The translations under genes were made by a program, and so were the position numbers. Below, piece by piece: positions 56,471 through 64,000 of a stretch of 64,000 bases of DNA; position 1 is the first letter of the stretch; each line of letters begins with the position of its first letter. Source of the DNA: Odiellus spinosus (lineage: Eukaryota > Arthropoda > Arachnida > Opiliones > Phalangiidae); the NCBI GenBank assembly GCA_963920705.1, contig OY987226.1, positions 19,749,600 to 19,813,599 of the forward strand, in the 5' to 3' direction. Under the pieces are notes generated by a model. The model did no database searches, was not told the origin of the DNA, and worked only from the letters and a program-made list of their open reading frames with translations.

Positions 56471-56701
56471 AAAAACAAGCGAATTTACTCGGCTTTGGAC
56501 GTTAATATTGTGACAGTTACAAAACCATATTTTCCCAAACATGTCTAGCCATTATGCGTACCATATTCCAAACATCTGGTGAGTTTAAGTGGGGAATACG
56601 GTCCACTAAAGAAAGGAAGTCAACGATTCTGCCTATCTTTAACATTGTGGAATCATTATTACATCACTAGAGTTCTCGCACCAGAATAATAGTTAGGCCG
56701 C
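56471..56701. other. Short intergenic gap
   Basis: Nothing recognised. Confidence 0.4.
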
Positions 56702-57032
56702 GTCTATTTTGGCCGGTTTTTCGGGCGAAATTAGCTCGGGGCTATTTTGGCCGGTTTTTCGGGCCAAAATATCTCCTTGCTGAGCGGGCTCTATTTTGGC
56801 CCGAAAAACCGGCTAAAATAGCCCCGAGCCAAGACTCGGCTATTTTGGCCGGTTTTTCGGGCGTCGGCCTTAACCCGCCAAAATAGCGCCCTCTTGGCTG
56901 TTGACTATTTTGGCCGGGTTTTCGGGCCTCTTAAATTCGCCAACTGAAATTTCAATATTAAGCTAGGTAAGGTTAGGTTAGTAAGAGGCCCGAAAAACCG
57001 GCCAAAATAGTCAACAGCCAAGAGGGCGCTAT
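56702..57032. repeat. Cluster of GGCC hairpins with a TTAGG-like loop
   Basis: CTATTTTGGCCGGTTTTTCG occurs in direct orientation at about 56704, 56742, 56838 and 56905, and inverted at about 56798 and 56990. The largest hairpin has 48-bp arms (56883-56930 with 56985-57032) and a 54-base loop holding GGTAAGGTTAGGTTAG. A second hairpin pairs 56737-56767 with 56797-56827. Confidence 0.85.
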
Positions 57033-57499
57033 AGACACTTCGTAATAGGCCAGTAAGGCCAATGTATATGAAAATAGGGTGTGTTTACGATCATATTTTC
57101 CAATTTTAAAAGATATTTTAGATCAACGCAAGATTAGCCGGCCCAAATTAATATGGAACGTTTGGGTTCTAGAAAACAAAGTCTGGTTTATAGGATTCGC
57201 GATTATAAAGGACTAAATAATTAGGGCGGCTTGACTTAAAAGCCTACGCGCACCTATGGGAATTCTATATTTTAGGGCGTTTTCTATTAAATATATAGAA
57301 GCGAAGATCCTCACGATATCATATCAGAAGCGAAGCTTCATTACCTTCCACGTTCCCGCTAACAATTATGTAATATAAATTTAAAAGTTCAGTTGAAAAA
57401 AGTGATCAGTGGATAATGTTTTTAGAGTAATATATTAGCGGGAGTATACGTAAACGAATTAGCCTGCTCGAGATAAGCGATGAATTGAACAAGTGCGAA
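57033..57499. other. Low-copy intergenic DNA
   Basis: AGAAGCGAAGATCCTC / AGAAGCGAAGCTTCAT form a small direct repeat near 57300. No gene seen. Confidence 0.35.
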
Positions 57500-57992
57500 C
57501 AAAACTATCTAGCAGCGTTCATAGAAGAGATTTTAAAATCATTTTTAACCGTCTGTGAAATTCTGGGATCAACTATACAGGTCTTTTCTCAACAAAGAGA
57601 ATAACTACGTTCAAAAGTTGACTTTCAACGCTCAAAACGGTTTGAAGTTTTGGTTTCAGAAGCTACGGTCACACTTGCACTTCTTAATCGATTTGAAACG
57701 GTAAAATCAAACCGATATTCAAATCGCCAGGAATTGTTTTAAGCGTCACGTGTTCACGCATTATCTTTATAAATCGATTTATCGTAGCTTCATCTATAGC
57801 GGTTGTTGAAACCGAATCGGTACGAAACTGGTTCCCGAAGAAGTTTCGAGAAATCTAATCAAATCGATTTGTGAAAAGACGGTTTCCTGTTCACAACACT
57901 CCAGCGAAACGTTGTGAAACGGTTTAAATCAATTCCAAGGCCTAGTATGATCGCGGCTAAAGTGCCTAGTGTGACCATATAGAAAACAGAGA
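57500..57992 (+). mobile_element. H-alpha MITE interrupted by H-beta
   Basis: H-alpha pieces (GATTTTAAAATCATTTTTAA, CTCAAAACGGTTTG, then AAAGTGCCTAGTGTGACCAT at the right end) surround a full H-beta (57657-57956: AGAAGCTACGGTCACACTTG to GCCTAGTATGATCGCGGCT). Same arrangement as at 24.46 kb, though the insertion point lies near the other end of H-alpha. Confidence 0.65.
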
Positions 57993-58022
57993 TAACGCGG
58001 CAAATATAGTTTAGCTTCGCAT

Positions 58023-58531
58023 GGCAGTGTTGCCAATCAAAAAACTAAATCCTCTTCCCATTTATGAAAACTATACTGGGCCAACCATGGGCAAACTAAG
58101 CGAAGATGGAAAATTATGCTCTAAAGCTCTGTTTTCATTGAAGCGATATCGAAAAAAAAATCGCTCGCGCATGGAGCAATAACAATAGGATGCAGGGGTT
58201 CCGGAAACACATTTTTAAACGATATAAGAACCTATGCCTCCTATTGTGATTGCTTCATGCGCGAGCGATTTTTTTTCAATGTCGCTTCAATGAAAACAGA
58301 GCTTAAAGCTCCAATTGCTGTTCTGTCTTGCCCCTGGAGGCTCCAGTTGTCTGATTTTTCAAAGAATACTGGTGAAATATTTAGAATATCCACATTATTT
58401 CTTTTTAAATGGTTAAAAATCCCAGAAAACTATTTGAATTTGATAATAAATTCCATTATCCCATTTCACCCCCAAAAAAAATTTCAAAATTCCACGATAT
58501 GGGACTTATCCCACGACCTGGCAACACTGTT
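58023..58531. mobile_element. Inverted-repeat element with a long inner hairpin
   Basis: Outer short ends GGCAGTGTTGCCA and TGGCAACACTGTTG. The inner arms 58128-58202 and 58232-58313 pair almost throughout (GCTCTGTTTTCATTGAAGCG, AAATCGCTCGCGCATGGAGC). The 92-codon frame starting in the right arm is a by-product. Confidence 0.65.
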
Positions 58532-58954
58532 GTAAGCTGCCAATTTTAAAGGGGAATAGACTACTATATATTTTCGGGTTGATACTATAATATTTTAGGA
58601 GATCAGGTGTATTTGAGAAAGATAGGATGACGGACGCGAATTATCGAGGAAGGAGCCATTCGTTATATAGTCAATTACGTTGTCATAGCGCGTAACGATA
58701 ACCCCGATGACGCGCGCACCCCCCAAAAAAACAAGATCCGATGTCGTATTATACGTATACAAATAAGACTATAGATACCGCTTTATCTTACAAAAATGAG
58801 AAGATAATGATGATGTTGGCCAAGTATATATTCGTTCACTTTCGCGATATCTGCCCTAAAAACACGATCAATCAGCGTTTAAGTCAACCCCACGTGAGAG
58901 CCAGACAAATTGGCAAAATATATTTCAATGCTAAAACCACCATCAATATATAAT
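58532..58954. other. Low-copy intergenic DNA
   Basis: The 70-codon frame at 58741-58953 has no motif. Nothing else recognised. Confidence 0.35.
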
Positions 58955-59200
58955 CTCAAGAATCCATTCAGGTTCCATAAGAATATGGGAGGGCCGCGAT
59001 TCAATAACCATCCTCCCAAACTTTGTAGCAAAAGTTCGTCTGCTTCGAATCGATTTTTCAAGTAAATCGCTCCTGACATTATTTTATTAACCCGCGCCAC
59101 TAACGACCTTGACAGACGAACTTTTACAAAGTTTGGGAGGATGGTACCAGAGGCTAAAGCTATGCTCCCATATTCTTATGGAACCTGAATGGATTCTTGA
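58955..59200. repeat. Inverted duplication with 85-bp arms
   Basis: Left arm 58955-59039 (TCAAGAATCCATTCAGGTTC, CATAAGAATATGGGAG, CATCCTCCCAAACTTTGTA) is repeated inverted at 59112-59200. The arms differ by a replaced block of about 18 bases and a 3-base deletion. The loop is about 72 bases. No other copy in the window. Confidence 0.85.
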
Positions 59201-59646
59201 TAAACTTGCTTCGATAACATTCTAAACCCGGTTAGCAAAATATACTTCAACTTGAGCTGTATAATTTGCTTATTTCTTAAATACGGAAAACCATCAGTTT
59301 TCTATTGCGAAATAAATATTATTATTATTACAGGATACTGGAAATATGGGGTCCGCAACCAACACAGCGTTATTAAAGAGTATCACGCAATCATGCAGAG
59401 AATACATTGGTCCTATAAACTTATTATGACCTCTGGGGTCACTAATACGCTCGCGTGAAATGTAAAATTCATATAGGAAACCGTATATATATGACGTCTG
59501 ATACAAAATTAAGATGTAGTACTTACGAGATATCGTCAATAAGCCAATAAAAAGTCAGAAGATAAGATGATATGGGCGTTTTCATCGAGCGAGAACCTGG
59601 AAGAAACAAATTGAAAATTAACGCGGCGCTCTTGTTTAAAATTATT
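59201..59646. other. Low-copy intergenic DNA
   Basis: Overlapping small frames on both strands (59252-59458 +, 59539-59294 -) with no motif. An ATT-rich patch near 59315. No gene seen. Confidence 0.35.
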
Positions 59647-60092
59647 AAAGGAAGGATGTAACCTAATTACAAGTGTTTTTTATGGATTCCTTATCGTTTA
59701 AATAGGCCTCATTCACCAATAAAAAGATAACAAAACAAATATTAAACTAGAAATAAGTTTAAAACTTACCGCGAAAATAGGCTTAGCGCGATTCACGGGG
59801 ATTCTGAATTGTCTCCGTGTAAGGTCTAGCGACCAATGAACGAAGGCCCGTCGTTCACGTGAGATCTTCACGAGACTTACAATCGCGTTCGATTGGTCGC
59901 TAGATCTTATACGTGAGAAAATCAGGATCTCCGTGAATCCCGCTAAGCCTATTTTCCGGATAAATTTTAAATTTATTTCTAGTTTAATATTTGCTCATAA
60001 ATATTTTACAAATGGATTAGGACTATTTAAACAATAAGGAATTGAAAAAAAAAAAAAAAAAAAATCACTTGCTGTTAGGTTGCATTCTCCCA
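59647..60092 (+). mobile_element. Family D MITE (copy D11)
   Basis: AAAGGAAGGATGTAACCTAA to GGTTGCATTCTCCC. The core equals D1, D9 and D10 (CTAGCGACCAATGAACGAAG). An expanded A-tract of about 20 bases lies in the right arm (60045-60063). The flanks share ATTATT, a possible target duplication. Confidence 0.87.
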
Positions 60093-61184
60093 TTATTGTA
60101 AATTCATTCAATGGAGTGGGGGGAAAAGATATCCGACTTTAGTCGCGTCGTGATTAACCCTTATCTTAAAATCTCGTTCTCTTCATGATTTTACGTCTGG
60201 ATCTCTGTCTTTTATTATCCCTAATCCATGATATTTACGTGAACTCGTTCCTGATCACAGAAGTTACGAAAAAAAAAATTTCGCGTAACTAAAAATCGTT
60301 AAAAAAGAGCAACTCCAAATATTCCATCAAATCAGTCATCAATAGTCGGATGAGATAAAAATTATCTCTATTTATTCGTATCGCGCGCGAATAAGACTTC
60401 AATTAAGACAGTCGAGAGACTGAAACAAACTACGCCGTCTCGAAATCCTTTTCAACGAGTGGAAACCTAAACTTTCTCTAGATCTGATCCGCGTTTCAGT
60501 ACTTGTATTATAAGAGTAACGCGGACCTGGCGGTAATTAGGCGTTGTAATCTGGGAATGCTCGTGAGGATAGCGGATATGGATCAGTTTCCGTCAGTGCC
60601 CTTACTCGTATATATGTAGTAAGGCGAGAGGTGGCGGAGTGGGGTCCCAGGGGACACGTTACGAATCTAAGTTGTATATTTTCCGAGCTTGACTCGTTCG
60701 GAAACGGACGGAGGATGAAGAAGATGGGTGGTGCCTGCGTGGCCAAAAGAGTGCGAAAAAGAAACTGAGAAAAAAAAGTATAAATTGAAGTAAAGGGGAA
60801 GAAAGGGAAGAGGGAGATGGTGCGGTGTTGGTGCATCAGTCTCGAATATCGCGGCGGGGACATCTTCAAGAAGAAGAAGAAGATGGAGATGGGTATAGGG
60901 GAAGTGTTGGTATAAAACTTGATCTATCCCAGAGGAAATCTATAATGGCGTGTCGTTCCTCTATTGACTCAACTCCCCGAACGCGCAACTATACAACAAG
61001 CGAGACATAACTCTCCATCTCTCACCCGACTTTTATATAACTCTATCACACTAGTATACACACAGCCATAGAACATACATAGACACGCGAGCAACGCGAC
61101 GAGACGCGGATCGAGATGATTTCTAAAGGGAACGCGACACGGTTTGAATTTAGTTCGATTAATTCCTATCTTCAGCTTCCTTTA
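60093..61184. other. Low-copy intergenic DNA
   Basis: Purine-rich (GAA)n-like patch at 60870-60890. The 110-codon - strand frame (60869-60537) has no motif. No gene seen. Confidence 0.4.
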
Positions 61185-61530
61185 AAGGGAAACTTGGAGC
61201 TAAAAATGGAACAGATTTTGAATTTATTTTCGGAATCACTATGCCAAAAAACTCATTCCAGAGTTTTTAAAACTATAGACCTCTTGCGCTACAACCCACT
61301 GAATCAGACGTGAAAACGTGAAAAGGAGGATGAAACATCGCAGTCACTGTGACGACGTTTCAACCCCCTTTACAGGTCTGATTCAATGGGTTGCCTACAC
61401 CCTCCCCCTTGTCTAGCACAAGTGGTGTTTAAATTAATTTTCTGAAGTTGGGTAAAGTTTGAATAAAAGTAAATTTAAATTCGGATCAATCATATTACCC
61501 AGCCTTCAACAGCGCTTGTAATGTCCTAAC
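61185..61530 (+). repeat. Interspersed repeat I (copy I2) with palindromic insert
   Basis: Matches I1 at both sides (GGAGCTAAAAATGGAACAG, AGTTGGGTAAAGTTTGAATA, CAACAGCGCTTGTAATGTCC). Between them lies a 102-bp near-palindrome (61292-61393) with ends CAACCCACTGAATCAGAC and complement, absent from I1. Confidence 0.65.
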
Positions 61531-61537
61531 ATCAAGA

Positions 61538-61591
61538 AAATAGGCCGGCGTTTGATGTTCAAGACGTTGGGCATCAAACGCCGGCCTATTT
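61538..61591. repeat. 20-bp perfect hairpin
   Basis: AAATAGGCCGGCGTTTGATG pairs perfectly with 61572-61591 across a 14-base loop (TTCAAGACGTTGGG). It sits at the right edge of I2. GC-rich arms in AT-rich DNA. Confidence 0.85.
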
Positions 61592-61870
61592 ATTCTCTTT
61601 ATTTCACTAATATTTTTCAATTTCCCTGAATTTTTGGCTTTTAATTTATTTTCCTGTCAAGAGATTTCCAAGTTTTCCGGGTTTGTATGAGCCATGTTGA
61701 TTAAGCTTGGGTTGAGTAGATTTAGGTAAATTTAAAGCGTATTAATTAAATTTAAATTGGTTGAGGGTTCCCAAATTTGATTTAATTACGTATGAGTTCC
61801 AATTTCGGCATTATATTACGTTTGGGGGTGGAACGGACATCGTACGACTGGATTCAAATCGTAGGGTATT
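61592..61870. other. Short low-copy gap
   Basis: CAATTTCCCTGAATTTTTGG is a decayed scrap of repeat N; nothing else seen. Confidence 0.4.
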
Positions 61871-62036
61871 TTAACTACGTTCACACTTGCCACTTCGAAA
61901 CCTTTTTCAAAACGATTCGAATGTTCACATCGACTTTATAAAATGTTATTTTCTTTTTCTACACGGATGACCCCAAAATTTTATAATTTGACCTTTCAAA
62001 AACGGCCAAAAAAGTCTCTAGTGTGAACGCACCTAT
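61871..62036 (+). mobile_element. H-alpha MITE
   Basis: TAACTACGTTCACACTTGCC to GTCTCTAGTGTGAACGCACC, with GACCCCAAAATTTTATAATT in the core as in the copies at 49.7 and 50.5 kb. No H-beta inside. Confidence 0.72.
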
Positions 62037-62639
62037 TAAGGAAGCGTATGTCAGCCTCCCTTTGTCGCCGCGATCCTCGCATAGCGTTCGCGAAGCCAGA
62101 AAAGTTGACTGCCGGGTGTCTGGGTGGCGCAGCTCTGAAGTCTTATATAAGCGCGCCATGAAACGTACGTGTTCGGAATGCGAAGGAAAGAAGGAGTGTG
62201 TGTGATGTTTGTACGGGAGTGTATGCCAATGGACTAGTATTATTTTTATAACTTTACGGGGCTTCGATATATCTATATATATTGTTTGGAAAAGGTTTTC
62301 AATTTCCGTCCTGAAAGTACGGAGAAGGATATATAAGTAATATACGGACGCGCTCGAACCCCTCGCACCCGATTTTAACATCGCGGATAAGAGCCCATTT
62401 CGGGGTATATATCTCGTATTTTGACCTAGCGTACTCAATCTCGAAAGGAAAGCTAAAAGGGTGACAAGAAGCTAAATACATTTCGTCATTGTTGAAATGG
62501 GTGTAGCGTGGCCCAAAATGCGCCTAACCAAAATTTCCCTCAAAAATATTCAACCGTGTTGTCGTAAAGATGATTTGAAATTAGCGTTTTTAGCCCATTG
62601 AGTGGCTAATTTTCACGCGATTTCTAGTGATCCCGCCAG
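62037..62639. other. Low-copy intergenic DNA
   Basis: The 159-codon - strand frame (62438-61959) overlaps the H-alpha element and has no motif. No gene seen. Confidence 0.35.
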
Positions 62640-62966
62640 AATAGTTGATATTATTAATTAATATTATTATTATTATTGTCGTATTATATTACGACATCCT
62701 GTTCGAATGTTGCTAACTACGTCACGAAATCACGTGGCGTTAAGGTTATACTGAGCAGTTATTTCCGTTTTCATAAAACGCTAGAGGCCAGACGGCTCAG
62801 AAGTCACTCGGATGAGACCCGACTTTGAGAGCTGACACGGAATCACGGATATAAAAAAAATAAGCTTAAGAAATGCTCGGTGCTCACGAGAGCTATTAGC
62901 TTTACGAGCTATGACGTAGCTGATGACGTCCCTATAAGCTCCTCCTCTTTTATGATAGCAACTATT
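62640..62966 (+). mobile_element. MITE family B (copy B3), complete
   Basis: AATAGTTGATATTATTAATT to TTTTATGATAGCAACTATT. An (ATT)n tract lies just inside the left end. The core is like B2, including GATGACGTC without the A2 insertion. Confidence 0.8.
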
Positions 62967-63344
62967 GTAGTTATATCTTTCGAGAAAAGCGCGCTAATAT
63001 CGGCTGCCACCAATATCAATTTCATTCATTTTTACGAAAGCACGCGAAAAATCGTGATATTTCTAATTTTTTTCCGCTAGAAGATAGAATGAATAATATT
63101 TTAAGGTAAAATTTCGCTTCGAATTATTTTGAGCCATATACAATGTCATCAATTATTCGGACTAAAGGTGATAATATTACTTAAAAATTACTTTAACAAA
63201 AAGACTCAACTGGATGTAAACGTCCCAACGCGGTGAATATTTTCATTTCTCTTTTCACAATTCCAAGTTTCAATTTTCAGCGCCCAATGCCCCAGTTAAG
63301 AAGACCTTCTGTCGATTCTGATCGACAGGAAGTAGCTTCATAAG
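62967..63344. other. Low-copy intergenic DNA
   Basis: No gene or shared repeat seen; a short hairpin TTCTGTCGATTCTGATCGACAGGAA lies near 63309. Confidence 0.4.
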
Positions 63345-63918
63345 CTATACGGTCACACTAGCATTTCTTAATCGGTTTGAAACGGTAAAATCAAACCGAT
63401 ATTCAAATCTCCAGGAAATGTTTTAAGCGTCATGTGTTCACACATTACCTTTATAAATCGATTTATTGTAGCTTCAACTATCGGTTGTTGAAGTCGAATC
63501 GATATGAAACAGGTTCCCGAAGCAGTTTCGAGAAATCGAATCAAATCGATTTGTGAAAAGACGGTTTCCCGTTCACAATACTTCAGCGAAACGTTGTGAA
63601 ACGGTTTAAATCGATTCCAAGGGCTAGTATGAACGCAGCTATATAGGCCTTAGAATCGATTTAAGGAGTTTCGAAACGTTTCGCTGGAGTCGTGTGAACA
63701 GGAAATCGTCTTTTCTCGAATCGATTTGATTCGATTTCTCGAATCTGCTTCGGGAACCAGTTTCATAACGATTCGGTTTCAACAACCGTTTGATGAAGCT
63801 ACGATAAATCGATTTATAAAGATAATGCGAGAACGCGTGACGCTTAAAACGATTTGAATATCAGTTTTATTTTACCGTTTCAAATCGATTAAGAAATGCT
63901 AGTGTGACTGTAGCTGAA
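63345..63918. mobile_element. Two H-beta MITEs in inverted tandem
   Basis: 63345-63643 (CGGTCACACTAGCATTTCTT to GGGCTAGTATGAACGCAGCT) and 63650-63918 in reverse (ending AAATGCTAGTGTGACTGTAGC). Together they form a 570-bp imperfect palindrome with complementary AATCGATTTATAAAGATAA blocks. It ends about 80 bp before the window edge. Confidence 0.78.
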
Positions 63919-64000
63919 ATGAAAATTGCCTAAAACGCAAATTTGCACCTCAATAAAGGATAACGCCCTTTAAATAGGGAAAACCCCTTCTACTACGGAT

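Overview
This is a eukaryotic, AT-rich, gene-poor window with one convincing gene. The gene is a complete 11-exon SLC5-family sodium/solute symporter on the + strand (23-6606). Its protein resembles the SMVT/SMCT branch, which is abundant in arthropods. Tiny basal introns (58-70 bp) and degenerate TTAGG-like pentamers also fit an invertebrate, probably an arthropod. That placement is inference, and no species can be named. I found no other convincing protein gene, no intact transposase or reverse transcriptase, no confident tRNA or rRNA, and no CRISPR.

The other roughly 57 kb is mostly short non-autonomous mobile elements and satellites. I grouped them by comparing copies within the window; the letters are my own labels. 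A (about 180 bp) and C (about 450-580 bp without inserts) are hAT-like MITEs starting TAGAG with 8-bp target duplications. B (about 300 bp) has ATAGTTGCTAT ends. D (about 400-450 bp) has long inverted ends starting AAAGGGAGAATGCAACC. H-alpha and H-beta begin with GCTACGTTCACACTA-like or GCTACGGTCACACTAG-like ends. E is a Mutator-like and P a PIF/Harbinger-like single insertion. L is a retroposon-like repeat with an A-tail. J is a SINE-like repeat. I, K, M and N are lesser repeats.

Layout: 0-7 kb is the symporter gene, with MITEs in five of its introns. 7-16 kb holds scattered A, C and D elements and a 20-bp minisatellite built from telomere-like pentamers (11.3-11.9 kb). 16.3-19 kb is the first copy of a large composite module: F (foldback), then S100 (100-bp satellite), then G (palindromic arms). 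19.07-20.72 kb is a perfect 14-bp minisatellite of about 118 units. 21.3-22.9 kb is a long inverted-repeat element, followed by G units to 24.2 kb. 24-30 kb holds H, C, A and I elements. 30.2-34.3 kb is a second F-S100-G composite in reverse order. 35.6-37.5 kb has C elements, one carrying the nested E. 38.5-43.35 kb is the third and largest F-S100-G composite. 43-64 kb is low-copy DNA with B, D, H, I, J and L elements and several long hairpins.

The most interesting features are the three F-S100-G composites, the uniform 14-bp array, the telomere-like minisatellite, the GGCC hairpin cluster at 56.7-57.0 kb with a TTAGG-like loop, and the nested insertions whose target duplications give relative ages and element classes.
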